64,000 bases of DNA from Phocaeicola faecicola (GCF_013618865.1 NZ_JABSOE010000001.1:1-64000); one strand, 5' to 3'; positions 15,771-24,938 are shown, counted from the stretch's first letter. Notes: generated from the sequence alone by a model not told the origin. A program made the numbers and translations.

Positions 15771-17576
15771 ATGAGAAAAAATACATATATAGCGAAAGCC
15801 GCTCTTTGTGGACTTTTTTGGGGTATGGCAATGGGCATACAGGCCGATTCTTCGTGGACTGTCCGTCATCTGGTCAGTGAACAGCATATTGTTTCCTTGA
15901 ATGTGGCAGAGAATTACCTGCTGCTTCCCATACAGGATGATGCACCGGAAGGCAAGATTTGCATTGTAGTGAACAATGAGCAGAAGGGAACGGTCATGAA
16001 TGTCCGGCTTGCAAGGGAAAGGGTTGATTCGTATGTGCCGTTTGAACTGTCTGCCTACAAAGGACAGTATGTTTCTGTTGATATCCAGGGAGTTCCCGAA
16101 TCGGCTGTCTGCTGGAAGGAACTGAAAATGTCCGACTCGTTTGATATGGCGAATAAGGAATGTTTCCGTCCGGTTTATCATCATACTCCTGCGTATGGCT
16201 GGATGAACGATCCGAACGGTATGTTTTATAAAGACGGGGTGTATCATTTGTATTTTCAGTATAATCCTTACGGTTCGGTCTGGGGAAATATGCACTGGGG
16301 GCATTCTACCAGCAGCGACCTGATGCACTGGAAGTTTGAAGGCAGTGCCATTGTACCTGACGCATGGGGAGCTATTTTCAGTGGCTCATGTGTAGTTGAT
16401 CATGAGAATACGGCAGGTTTTGGGAAAGGGGCTGTTGTCGCTTTTTATACTTCTGCAAAATCTACTCCATGGGGAGATGTGCAGTCTCAAAGTATGGCGT
16501 ATAGTTTAGACAACGGTAAGACTTTCACAAAATACGAGGGAAATCCTATCCTGACTTCTTCCGAAAGAGATTTCCGTGACCCGAAAGTGTTCTGGTATGC
16601 TCCGGGCAAACATTGGGTGATGATGCTGGCTGTAGGACAACACATGGAAATCTATTCTTCTGTGAACCTGAAGGACTGGAAGAAGGAGAGTGAGTTTGGA
16701 GCAATGCAGGGAGCTCATGGGGGAGTATGGGAATGTCCGGACCTGGTGGAAATCCCGGTAGAAGGAACCCGTCAGAAGAAATGGGTGCTGATCTGCAACT
16801 TGAATCCCGGAGGACCGTTCGGGGGTAGTGCCGCCCAGTATTTTGTCGGTTCATTCGACGGAAAGACGTTTGTGAACGAGTCGCCGACCTTGACCAAATG
16901 GATGGACTGGGGAAAGGATAATTATGCAACGGTGACCTGGAACAATGCGCCTGATGGACGTTGTGTGGCGCTGGGATGGATGAGCAACTGGCAGTATGCC
17001 AATAATGTGCCTACCCGGCAGTACCGCAGTGCCAATACCATTGCGAGAGACCTTACGCTTTATCGTGTGGGAGAGGAGCTGTATCTGAAGAGTACACCTT
17101 CGCCTGAGGTAAAGAAGGCACGTGGTGAGAAGGTTTCCAAGCCGTCGTTTAATGTGGCTGGTGAGTATGAGGTGGCCAGTCTGCTTGATGATAATAAAGG
17201 AGCTTATGAGGTGGAACTTGTCATCCAGAATCAGGGGGCATCGAAGATTGCATTCTGTCTTCTGAACGAGAAAGGCGAGAAAGTCTCCATGTATTACGAC
17301 CTGGCCCGCCGCCAGTTTGTGATGGACCGGAGTGAAAGTGGAGCGGTTGATTTCAGCAAAGACTTCCCGGCAGTGACAGTGGCTCCTGCAGATACGGACA
17401 AGGAACTGACCTTGCGCCTGTTTGTGGATCGCTCAAGCATCGAAGCCTTTGGAGAAGACGGAAAGTTTGTGATGACTAACCTGATGTTCCCTTCACTTCC
17501 TTACAATAAGATGCGTTTTACCTCGGATGAGAAAGGGTATACTGTGAAGTCGTTGAAAGTGTACAGACTGCAGTAA
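15771..17576 (+). CDS. GH32 fructan beta-fructosidase
   Basis: Hydrolyses terminal fructose from inulin, levan or sucrose-type fructans. The 601-residue protein has a signal peptide (about 1-25) without an obvious lipobox, suggesting the periplasm. Residues about 28-118 look like the DUF4980 domain seen before many Bacteroides GH32 modules. The five-bladed propeller follows with WMNDPNG (nucleophile D147), RDPKVFW (D270, transition-state stabiliser) and ECPDL (acid/base E321). A beta-sandwich from about 440 carries FVDRSSIEAFGEDG. Exo or endo mode cannot be told from sequence alone; exo is usual for this form. It ends the susC operon, with a hairpin after it. Confidence 0.93.
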   Translation: MRKNTYIAKAALCGLFWGMAMGIQADSSWTVRHLVSEQHIVSLNVAENYLLLPIQDDAPEGKICIVVNNEQKGTVMNVRLARERVDSYVPFELSAYKGQYVSVDIQGVPESAVCWKELKMSDSFDMANKECFRPVYHHTPAYGWMNDPNGMFYKDGVYHLYFQYNPYGSVWGNMHWGHSTSSDLMHWKFEGSAIVPDAWGAIFSGSCVVDHENTAGFGKGAVVAFYTSAKSTPWGDVQSQSMAYSLDNGKTFTKYEGNPILTSSERDFRDPKVFWYAPGKHWVMMLAVGQHMEIYSSVNLKDWKKESEFGAMQGAHGGVWECPDLVEIPVEGTRQKKWVLICNLNPGGPFGGSAAQYFVGSFDGKTFVNESPTLTKWMDWGKDNYATVTWNNAPDGRCVALGWMSNWQYANNVPTRQYRSANTIARDLTLYRVGEELYLKSTPSPEVKKARGEKVSKPSFNVAGEYEVASLLDDNKGAYEVELVIQNQGASKIAFCLLNEKGEKVSMYYDLARRQFVMDRSESGAVDFSKDFPAVTVAPADTDKELTLRLFVDRSSIEAFGEDGKFVMTNLMFPSLPYNKMRFTSDEKGYTVKSLKVYRLQ

Positions 17577-17593
17577 CTTCCTCCTTTTTGTAG

Positions 17594-17657
17594 AAATGTT
17601 ACATCCTGTGGGAATAATGTTTCATGTAACAATAGTGCTATAGGATGTAGCATTTTT
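17594..17657 (+). terminator. Hairpin terminator after GH32
   Basis: A 16-bp imperfect stem (17594-17609 with 17640-17655) is followed by T residues. As after lgt, the loop contains the GTTnCATGnAAC palindrome. Confidence 0.6.
17613..17631. promoter_or_regulatory. Candidate HTCS operator, copy 2
   Basis: AATAATGTTTCATGTAACA matches copy 1 at 17 of 19 positions. Its centre is 59.5 nt before the -7 box of the permease transcript, the same distance as in copy 1 within one base. Shared sequence and shared spacing argue for a common activator. Confidence 0.5.
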
Positions 17658-17683
17658 AAATGTTGTCAGGCCTGATAATCACT

Positions 17684-17691
17684 TATTTTTG
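17684..17691 (+). promoter_or_regulatory. -7 box of permease-fructokinase transcript
   Basis: TATTTTTG fits the TAnnTTTG consensus exactly. It leaves a leader of about 215 nt before the permease start. Confidence 0.55.
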
Positions 17692-17914
17692 TGGTGAACA
17701 AACAAAAAACTTTCATGCTAACATATTAATTAATTTAATGCTATGAAGACCTACAAAAAAAGATTCCAAATTGTACGGGAGACGCAGTATTGCTACTCTT
17801 CTTGGCCTGCGCGGTGTAAATACACCGGAGAACAATTTCTAAGAACTGTATCCCAATGACACAAGATTAAAGATTTGAAAATTACAAAGTGATTAACTTT
17901 ATAAGTAGATTATT
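17692..17914 (+). other. Leader of permease transcript with a 38-codon ORF
   Basis: The 338-nt gap between GH32 and the permease holds a terminator, operator and promoter, then this leader. ATG at 17743 to TGA at 17859 encodes 38 residues (begins MKTYKKRFQIVRETQ). Another frame of the same stretch ends in a coding-like segment (LGLRGVNTPENNF) without a start. I cannot decide between a small peptide, an old gene remnant and plain leader. Confidence 0.3.
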
Positions 17915-19078
17915 ATGACTAATCAAAATCAAATGAAATATGCCAAACTGATACCTGTGATGCTGGCGTTCTTTGCCATGGGTTTCGTAGATTTGGTGGG
18001 TATTGCCTCTAATTATGTAAAGGCTGACTTGAACCTGACCGATTCGCAGGCGAATATTTTTCCGTCGCTTGTGTTTTTCTGGTTCCTGATTTTCTCGGTG
18101 CCGACCGGTATCCTGATGAACCGTATCGGACGGAAAAAAACAGTATTGCTGAGTTTGCTGGTGACTTTTGTTTCTCTGCTGCTTCCTGTCTTCGGAGACA
18201 GCTACGGTATCATGCTTTGCTCTTTCTCTTTGTTGGGAATCGGTAATGCCTTGATGCAGACTTCACTGAACCCGCTGTTGAGCAACATCATCACGGGTGA
18301 TAAACTGGCCAGCTCTTTGACTTTCGGACAGTTTGTAAAGGCTATTGCTTCGTTCCTGGCACCTTATATCGCCATGTGGGGAGCTACTCAGGCGATGCCG
18401 ACTTTCGGTCTGGGATGGCGGGTGCTTTTCCCGGTATATATGGTGATTGCAGTGATTGCCATTATCTGGCTGGGAGCTACTCCGATTGAGGAGGAAAAAC
18501 CGGACAAGGCTTCCGGATTTGGAGCTTGCTTCGGCCTGTTGGGAAAACCGTTTATTTTGCTGTGCTTCCTGGGAATCATGTGTCACGTAGGTATCGACGT
18601 GGGTACGAATACCACTGCACCTAAGATTCTGATGGAACGTCTGGAAATGACTTTGGAGGAGGCCGGATTTGCTACCAGTCTGTATTTTATATTCCGTACG
18701 CTGGGATGTTTCTCCGGAGCGATTATCCTTCAGAAGTTCTCTTCACGTTCGTTCTTCCTTCTCAGTGTATGCTGCATGCTGCTGGCAATGATCGGTTTGT
18801 TTGTCTCAGACCAGCTGGCGGTAATTTATACGGCGATTGCACTGGTTGGATTCGGTAACTCCAACGTGTTCTCCATCATATTCTCTCAGGCACTGTTGTC
18901 GGAACCGGAAAAGAAGAATGAAATTTCGGGTCTGATGATCATGGGTCTTTTCGGAGGTACTGTCTTTCCGCTGCTGATGGGAGTGGCAAGTGATGCGGTA
19001 GGACAGAGCGGAGCGATTGCTGTGATGGCCGTAGGAGTGGTTTATCTGCTGGGCTATACACTGAAAATTAAGAAATGA
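17915..19078 (+). CDS. MFS-type inner-membrane sugar permease (fructose)
   Basis: Imports a hexose, most likely fructose freed by the GH32 enzyme, across the inner membrane by proton symport. The 387-residue protein has about twelve hydrophobic segments and the FucP/FHS-type pattern: an early FFAMGFVDLVGIASNYV, the loop GILMNRIGRKKTVL between helices 2 and 3, and LLGIGNALMQTSLNPLLSNI in helix 4. It matches the role of BT1758 in the B. thetaiotaomicron fructan locus (from memory). The fructokinase gene starts 30 nt after its stop, so import and phosphorylation are coupled in one transcript. Confidence 0.9.
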   Translation: MTNQNQMKYAKLIPVMLAFFAMGFVDLVGIASNYVKADLNLTDSQANIFPSLVFFWFLIFSVPTGILMNRIGRKKTVLLSLLVTFVSLLLPVFGDSYGIMLCSFSLLGIGNALMQTSLNPLLSNIITGDKLASSLTFGQFVKAIASFLAPYIAMWGATQAMPTFGLGWRVLFPVYMVIAVIAIIWLGATPIEEEKPDKASGFGACFGLLGKPFILLCFLGIMCHVGIDVGTNTTAPKILMERLEMTLEEAGFATSLYFIFRTLGCFSGAIILQKFSSRSFFLLSVCCMLLAMIGLFVSDQLAVIYTAIALVGFGNSNVFSIIFSQALLSEPEKKNEISGLMIMGLFGGTVFPLLMGVASDAVGQSGAIAVMAVGVVYLLGYTLKIKK

Positions 19079-19108
19079 CGGTTGTGTAAATCTAAATCAT
19101 ATAATATC

Positions 19109-19990
19109 ATGAATCAGAATACATTGGTTGTAGGAATCGGTGAAGCGCTTTGGGATGTGCTGCCGGAAGGAAAGAAAATTGGTGGTGCGCCTGCCAACTT
19201 TGCTTATCATGTGTCTCAGTTCGGACTGGAAAGCCGTGTGGTCAGTGCGGTGGGAGAAGATAAACTGGGAATGGAAATCCTGGAGAATTTCCGTGAGAAA
19301 AAATTGAACTGTATGATTGAAACGGTACCTTATCCGACCGGTACGGTACAGGTGTCTCTGGATGCGGAAGGTGTTCCTTGCTATGACATCAAGGAAGGGG
19401 TGGCATGGGACAATATTCCTTATACTCCGGCTCTGGAAGGTCTGGCCAAGCAGACAAAAGCTATCTGCTTCGGTTCGCTGGCTCAGAGAAGTGTGGTATC
19501 GCGTGAGACCATCAACCGCTTTTTGGATGCCATGCCCGACGAGGGTACACTGAAGATTTTTGATATCAACCTTCGTCAGGGATTCTATACAAAGGAAATT
19601 CTGTGTAATTCTTTCCGTAAATGCAATATTCTGAAGATCAATGATGAGGAACTGGTGACGGTGAGCCGTATGTTCGGATATCCGGGCATCGACCTTCAGG
19701 ACAAGTGCTGGATTCTCCTGGCCAAATATAATCTGAAAATGCTGATTCTGACCTGCGGAGTGAACGGAAGCTATGTGTTTACTCCGGGTGAGGTGTCTTT
19801 CGTGGAAACTCCTAAAGTAGAGGTGGCAGATACAGTAGGAGCCGGAGATTCGTTTACGGCTGCATTTGTATCTTCTATCCTGATGGGCAAGACCGTACGT
19901 GAGGCACATTTGCGGGCTGTGAAGACTTCTGCCTTTGTATGTACGCAGAACGGTGCAATGCCTGTATTGCCTGACTATGTAAAAGAATAA
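19109..19990 (+). CDS. Fructokinase, PfkB family
   Basis: Phosphorylates fructose with ATP in the cytosol, feeding it into glycolysis. The 293-residue protein starts MNQNTLVVGIGEALWDVLP, with the PfkB signature GGAPANFAYHVSQFGL (about residues 25-40) and the C-terminal catalytic signature DTVGAGDSFTAAF (about 242-254), where the Asp of GAGD is the catalytic base. A TTG nine codons upstream would add unlike residues, so the ATG at 19109 is chosen. It is the last gene of the permease transcript. Family and context together make fructose the likely substrate. Confidence 0.92.
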   Translation: MNQNTLVVGIGEALWDVLPEGKKIGGAPANFAYHVSQFGLESRVVSAVGEDKLGMEILENFREKKLNCMIETVPYPTGTVQVSLDAEGVPCYDIKEGVAWDNIPYTPALEGLAKQTKAICFGSLAQRSVVSRETINRFLDAMPDEGTLKIFDINLRQGFYTKEILCNSFRKCNILKINDEELVTVSRMFGYPGIDLQDKCWILLAKYNLKMLILTCGVNGSYVFTPGEVSFVETPKVEVADTVGAGDSFTAAFVSSILMGKTVREAHLRAVKTSAFVCTQNGAMPVLPDYVKE

Positions 19991-20103
19991 GAACATCTGT
20001 TTTTTGTGATGGGCTGGTAGCTTTCGTTAAAGTAAGGGGATGCTTTGTGAGGGCTGCCGGCTTTCTTTTTGTTTTTTATATTACTTAATAATTTCTGAGA
20101 GTA

Positions 20104-20134
20104 TTTGTAATATAAACCTAAAACCTTAAATTTG
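20104..20134 (+). promoter_or_regulatory. Promoter of the fructan HTCS gene
   Basis: TTTG (20104-20107), a 19-nt spacer and TAAATTTG (20127-20134) fit the Bacteroides promoter consensus fully. Having both boxes suggests constitutive expression of the regulator, unlike the two operons it probably controls. Confidence 0.7.
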
Positions 20135-20156
20135 TATTTGTTGAAATGAAAAAGAC

Positions 20157-22952
20157 ATGACTCGTATTCGGAATTTTTATATATTGTTGGGATGGTTGTG
20201 CTTGCTGGTTTGCGGGTGTACACCGCATGAGCCACGTTTCGTGGTGGGTGTCTCACAGTGCAGCAATGACAAGTGGCGTGAGCAGATGAACAAGGAAATT
20301 AAACGTGAGGCCTTGTTCTATCCTGAGGTGCAGGTGGAGATCCGGAGTGCCAATGACAATAATCAGACGCAGATAGAGGATATTCGGTCTTTTATCGCCC
20401 AGGGGGTGGATTTGCTGATTGTATCACCGAACGAATCGGAGGCAATCACGCCTGTGGTGGAAGAGGCTTTTGACAAAGGGATTCCGGTGGTGTTGTGCGA
20501 CCGGAAGATTCAGTCGGAAAAATATTCGGCATATATCGGAGCTGACAATTACGAGATCGGATATAAGGCCGGTGAATATATCGTGGGCCGGTTGCAAGGC
20601 AAGGGCAAACTGGTGGAGATTATGGGCTTGAAGGGGTCGAGCCCGGCAGTGGAGCGTCATAAGGGGCTGGTGGAGGCCTTGAAGCAGGCGCCGGAGATTA
20701 CGCTGGTGGCATCGGCTGATGCGGCCTGGTTACAGCAGCCGGCTTTTGAGGCTGTGGATTCGATCTTGTCGCGCTTTCCCGAAATCGACATGATTTTTAC
20801 ACAGAATGATTTTATGGCTAAAGGGGCCTATCTGGCTGCTGAAAATCGCGGACGTCAGCAGGACATCCTGTTTGTGGGGATCGATGCGCTTGCCGGAGAG
20901 GGCTATGGTATCGATATGGTGGCCAACAGACAGCTGGATGCGACGTTTATCTATCCGACCGGTGGCGACCGGATCATGCAGCTGGCGATGACTATCCTGA
21001 AGGGAGAAAAATACAATCGCGAAAACAAACTTTCGTCGGCTCTTGTCGACAAATCGAATGTGAGGGTGATGCAGATGCAGACCACACATATCTCTCAGCT
21101 GGACCAGAAAATCGAATTGCTGAACTTCCAGATGGATAAGTTTCTGATGCGCTACTCGTCACAGCGTATGTTGCTGTACGCCTGTATCGTCATTTTGCTG
21201 CTGGTAGGGGGAATCCTCTTCCTGGTGGTCCGGGCTTTTTGGGTGAAGAAGCATCTTAATGAGGAACTGTCTGCACAGAAAAAGCAGCTGGAAGAGCAGC
21301 GCGACCAGTTGCTCGACTTGTCCAATCAGCTGGAGGCGGCTACGCATGCAAAACTGGCTTTTTTTACGAATGTGTCTCACGACTTCCGCACGCCGCTTAC
21401 GCTGATTGCGGATCCGGTCAACCAGTTGCTCGAGAGTCATTCGCTGGGAGAGCATGAGCGCTATTTGCTGAACATGGCCAAGAAGAATGTGACGGTACTG
21501 CTGAGGCTCATCAATCAGATTATGGATTTCCGGAAGTTTGAGTCCGGTAAGCTGCAGCTGTTCCTGTCGGAATTTGACCTGGCCAAGGAACTTAAGGAAT
21601 GGACGGAGGCTTTCAGGACGCTGGCCTATAAAAAGAATATCAGTTTTGCGGTATCGGTGGAAGAAGGTAAGGACTATACGATGGTGGCCGATGCGGAGAA
21701 AATAGAGCGTATGGTTTATAACCTGTTGTCGAACGCCTTTAAGTTTACTCCCGAGAACGGAAAGATTGAGATAAAGGCTACGTGCATGGAACGCAACGGC
21801 GAACAATGGCTTCAGTTGTGCTGCGCCGATACGGGCGTGGGAATGTCGGTAGAGCATGTGAACCATATCTTTGAAAGTTTTTATCAGATTGACGTGCATT
21901 ATGCCGGTTCCGGTATCGGTCTGGCCTTGGTGAAAGCATTCGTGGAGATGCATCACGGACAGATTCGTGTGGAGAGTGCGGAAGGTAAGGGAACTTCCTT
22001 TATCCTGGAACTGCCGATGAAGCAGGCGGGCAACTGTGCGGAAGGAAATGACCGGAATGCGATTATGGAGAATCTGAAGGAGGGAGCGGTATTGTCGGCC
22101 GATCAGGAGACGGTACAGACTTCTTCGGCACCGGATATCCGGCCGGACCTGAAGGAAGTGGTGCTGGTTATCGATGACAATCAGGACATACGCGATTATG
22201 TGAGGATGCTGCTTCAGGAGAAGTATGTGGTAGTGGAAGCGGCGAATGGACTGGAAGGGGTGCAGAAGGCCTTGAAATACGTTCCGGATGCGATTATCTG
22301 TGATGTGATGATGCCGGTGATGGATGGAATGGAATGTTGCCGGAGACTGAAGGCGGAGATGCAGACATCGCATATTCCAATCATGATGCTGACGGCCTAT
22401 ACGATGAACGAGCAGAAGGTGAAAGGGTATGAGTGCGGGGCGGATTCGTATATCTTGAAACCGTTCAGTGCGGAATTGCTGCTGGTACGCCTTCGTAACC
22501 TGATTGATAACCGGAAGAGGCTGCAGACTTTCTTTACCGATGCGGCTTTGCTGAAGAAAGAAACGATTACCGGAGTGGATAAGGGATTCGTGGAGAAACT
22601 GCAGCAGCTGATGGAGGACCATCTGTCGGATCCGGAACTGAGTGTGGAAAGCCTGGGTGAAAAGATCGGAATGAGCCGGGTACAGTTGTATCGAAAGACC
22701 AAGGCGCTTACCGGACACTCTCCAAATGAACTGTTGCGGATGCTGCGTCTGAAAAAGGCGGCTTCGTTGCTGGCTTCTACCGAGAAGACCATTGCTGAAG
22801 TGACCTACGAGGTGGGATTCAGTTCGCCTTCTTATTTCACCAAATGCTATAAGGAATACTTTGGAGAGAATCCGACCGACTTCCTGAAACGCAAGGAAGG
22901 GGGAGGCGAGCAGAGCAAAAAAAATGTGAACAGAGGAGAGAGAGGTTGCTGA
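20157..22952 (+). CDS. Hybrid two-component regulator with periplasmic-binding sensor (BT1754-type)
   Basis: Senses a sugar in the periplasm and activates the fructan locus; the B. thetaiotaomicron homologue BT1754 binds fructose. The 931-residue chain has a signal-like anchor with Cys (about 1-21), a type 1 periplasmic-binding-protein domain (about 27-320: FVVGVSQCSNDKWREQ, VVLCDRKI, MIFTQNDFMAKGAYLA), a membrane helix at about 341-363, a coiled coil, and a histidine kinase with H408 (NVSHDFRTPLTL). Then follow the ATPase domain (N-box LLSNAFKFTPENG, GSGIGLALVK), a receiver (about 663-780, phosphoacceptor D716 in DVMMPVMDG) and an AraC-type DNA-binding domain (about 815-912, ending GFSSPSYFTKCYKEYFGENP). 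Confidence 0.95.
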   Translation: MTRIRNFYILLGWLCLLVCGCTPHEPRFVVGVSQCSNDKWREQMNKEIKREALFYPEVQVEIRSANDNNQTQIEDIRSFIAQGVDLLIVSPNESEAITPVVEEAFDKGIPVVLCDRKIQSEKYSAYIGADNYEIGYKAGEYIVGRLQGKGKLVEIMGLKGSSPAVERHKGLVEALKQAPEITLVASADAAWLQQPAFEAVDSILSRFPEIDMIFTQNDFMAKGAYLAAENRGRQQDILFVGIDALAGEGYGIDMVANRQLDATFIYPTGGDRIMQLAMTILKGEKYNRENKLSSALVDKSNVRVMQMQTTHISQLDQKIELLNFQMDKFLMRYSSQRMLLYACIVILLLVGGILFLVVRAFWVKKHLNEELSAQKKQLEEQRDQLLDLSNQLEAATHAKLAFFTNVSHDFRTPLTLIADPVNQLLESHSLGEHERYLLNMAKKNVTVLLRLINQIMDFRKFESGKLQLFLSEFDLAKELKEWTEAFRTLAYKKNISFAVSVEEGKDYTMVADAEKIERMVYNLLSNAFKFTPENGKIEIKATCMERNGEQWLQLCCADTGVGMSVEHVNHIFESFYQIDVHYAGSGIGLALVKAFVEMHHGQIRVESAEGKGTSFILELPMKQAGNCAEGNDRNAIMENLKEGAVLSADQETVQTSSAPDIRPDLKEVVLVIDDNQDIRDYVRMLLQEKYVVVEAANGLEGVQKALKYVPDAIICDVMMPVMDGMECCRRLKAEMQTSHIPIMMLTAYTMNEQKVKGYECGADSYILKPFSAELLLVRLRNLIDNRKRLQTFFTDAALLKKETITGVDKGFVEKLQQLMEDHLSDPELSVESLGEKIGMSRVQLYRKTKALTGHSPNELLRMLRLKKAASLLASTEKTIAEVTYEVGFSSPSYFTKCYKEYFGENPTDFLKRKEGGGEQSKKNVNRGERGC

Positions 22953-22967
22953 TAAGAAATATTTGTG

Positions 22968-22975
22968 TACCTTTG
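22968..22975 (+). promoter_or_regulatory. -7 box before the DUF3256 gene
   Basis: TACCTTTG matches TAnnTTTG, 29 nt before the start codon of the next gene. It suggests separate transcription from the HTCS gene despite the short gap. Confidence 0.45.
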
Positions 22976-23004
22976 GCCGGTGATAGCTTAATGAAAAAGA
23001 AGAT

Positions 23005-23655
23005 ATGAAAAAAATAGCGGGCTTATTGATTGTATTGTGTAGTGTACTGACGTTGCAGGCTCAGGATATCAAGTCGGTTTTCATTGCATTGCCGGATTCG
23101 CTTTCTCCTTTATTGACCAAGGTGAACCGTGAGGATTTTGGGGATTTCCTGGCTAGCGGCATGAAGGCTGAGGTGAAAAACCGTTTCGGCAGAAGTGCGG
23201 AGATGGTTAAAATGACAACCGACTATCTGTTGTTGGAGCCAACCGAATCGAGCCGGGTGGAAATGAAATTATTGCCCTTGTCCGACTCGGTGAAGGTGAT
23301 GTGTGTGGTACATACTTATCTGGGGCCGTTGGAAGACAGTAAGGTGGATTTCTATACGACCGACTGGAAGCGGCTGGATGCGGCGGATTTTCTGACCTTG
23401 CCTGCTGAAGACGACTTTTATGCGGTACCTGCCACTGAATCGTTGGCGGATTCGCTGGCCGGATTGAAAAAATACGCGGATATGTATTTGCTGAAGGCCA
23501 GTCTGTCTGAGAAAGATGCTGTAATCCGTTTCGATTATATGACGCCCTCGTATATGGAAAAGGAAAAGGCCGGGCAGCTGAAGCAGTTTTTGAAGGAGCA
23601 GCCTCTGTGCTACGAATGGAAAAACGGAAAATTTGTGAAAAAGGATAGCCTGTAA
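23005..23655 (+). CDS. DUF3256 family exported protein
   Basis: A 216-residue protein with a cleavable signal peptide (MKKIAGLLIVLCSVLTLQAQ) and a mature alpha/beta part. It begins DIKSVFIALPDSLSPLLT, which together with the late FLKEQPLCYEWKNGKFV fits the Bacteroidetes family DUF3256 as I remember it. Its function is not known; it should be periplasmic. It lies 52 nt after the fructan HTCS gene but has its own -7 box, and nothing ties it to fructan use. Confidence 0.75.
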   Translation: MKKIAGLLIVLCSVLTLQAQDIKSVFIALPDSLSPLLTKVNREDFGDFLASGMKAEVKNRFGRSAEMVKMTTDYLLLEPTESSRVEMKLLPLSDSVKVMCVVHTYLGPLEDSKVDFYTTDWKRLDAADFLTLPAEDDFYAVPATESLADSLAGLKKYADMYLLKASLSEKDAVIRFDYMTPSYMEKEKAGQLKQFLKEQPLCYEWKNGKFVKKDSL

Positions 23656-23992
23656 GAAATACAGGAAGTCCGTACGGGCGGACCTGACAGGCCGGAACAG
23701 TGATAGGCATGAAAAGGAGAATGATTACATTCTTTTCATGTCTATTATGTTGTATAACATATATATCGAAATAATGCTTTGACGGGCATGTAAAATACTT
23801 GAAAAATCGTTAATCTACAGTGGAATATTACTGAAAAAAAACTATATTTGGAACGTTTTTTGCAAAGTCCTTGTACTTTAGGGGAGGATATTCGAATGTA
23901 GAAGTGTTTAAACCAGTAGTGGCTATCGGGTAAAAAGGAACTTTAAAAGAAGAGGGTTCCAGGTCATAGCCGGCTGAAAAATATTATATATA
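23656..23992. other. Intergenic region with hairpin and -7 box
   Basis: An imperfect inverted repeat at about 23702-23750 (ATAGGCATGAAAAG with CTTTTCATGTCTAT) lies after the DUF3256 gene and has no T-run. TATATTTG at 23843-23850 fits the -7 consensus and would start transcription about 140 nt before the peptidase gene. I see no gene here. Confidence 0.5.
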
Positions 23993-24901
23993 ATGATTTT
24001 GAAATGTATTAAAACCGTTGCAGTAGCAGCATTGGCTTTTGTCAGTGTAAATGTGTCAGGACAAGATCTGTTGGCACGGCAAGCTCCCATCGATCGTAAG
24101 CTGAAAGCAGTAGATTCATTGGCCCTGATACGTCAGATTAAGGCAGAACAGGCCGTTTATCCGGCTTATAGTTTGTATCCGAACTGGAGTAATGAAAGAG
24201 TTCATGCGTATGGTAAATCTGTAGAGATTCCAGACAGCTTCAGAATTGATCTTACTAATTTCTGCATGCCTACAAGCCATACCAAAATTACTTCAAAATG
24301 TGGTCCCCGCTGGCGCCGTATGCACAACGGACTCGATATCAAGGTATATATCGGTGATACCATACGTGCGGCTTTCGACGGTAGGGTACGAATGGTGAAA
24401 TACGAACGGAGAGGTTACGGAAAATACGTGGTGATTCGTCACGATAACGGACTGGAAACCATTTACGGTCACTTGTCCAAGCAGATTGTCAAAGAGGACG
24501 AATATGTAAAGGCCGGTGATCCGATCGGTCTGGGAGGTAATACCGGACGTTCTACGGGATCGCACTTGCATTTTGAAACCCGTTTCCTGGGTGAAGTTAT
24601 CAATCCGGAATTCATGTTTAATTTCCCACAGCAGGATATCGTAGCCGACAGCTACCTGTTTATCCGCGGAGCCAATATGTATTCTTATCAGCGTACAAAA
24701 GCCATGGCTGCGGTAAAGAGTGGAAAATCAGGAGCTGCAGAGGCTGCCAGACATGCAATCCGTTTCCATAAGGTGCGTTCGGGTGATACTTTAGGAAAGA
24801 TATCCCGTCTGTATCATGTGTCAATTGACCGCCTGTGTCAGTTGAACGGTATCAAGCGCACTACCACATTGCGTATCGGTCAGGTGCTGAAATGCTCTTG
24901 A
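23993..24901 (+). CDS. M23 family metallopeptidase with LysM domain
   Basis: Predicted periplasmic zinc endopeptidase, or regulator, acting on peptidoglycan cross-links. The 302-residue protein has a signal peptide (about 1-23) and a lysostaphin-type M23 domain (about 95-210). Zinc-site motifs are MHNGLDIKV (H and D) and SHLHFE (H-x-H), with GYGKYVVIRHDNGLETIYGHL between them, so the active site looks complete. A LysM peptidoglycan-binding module follows at about 256-301 (HKVRSGDTLGKISRLY, then LRIGQVL). The gene has its own leader and terminator. Family members act in cell-wall remodelling; the exact bond cut is not predictable. Confidence 0.93.
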   Translation: MILKCIKTVAVAALAFVSVNVSGQDLLARQAPIDRKLKAVDSLALIRQIKAEQAVYPAYSLYPNWSNERVHAYGKSVEIPDSFRIDLTNFCMPTSHTKITSKCGPRWRRMHNGLDIKVYIGDTIRAAFDGRVRMVKYERRGYGKYVVIRHDNGLETIYGHLSKQIVKEDEYVKAGDPIGLGGNTGRSTGSHLHFETRFLGEVINPEFMFNFPQQDIVADSYLFIRGANMYSYQRTKAMAAVKSGKSGAAEAARHAIRFHKVRSGDTLGKISRLYHVSIDRLCQLNGIKRTTTLRIGQVLKCS

Positions 24902-24938
24902 CAGGCACTTTGAGGCGTATTTTTGAAAGCTATATCAT

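Noticed and set aside
10846-22952. Fructan locus as a new system
   Set aside because: Gene content and the periplasmic-binding-protein HTCS match the known BT1754-BT1763 type; only its reduced set and operator pattern are of interest.
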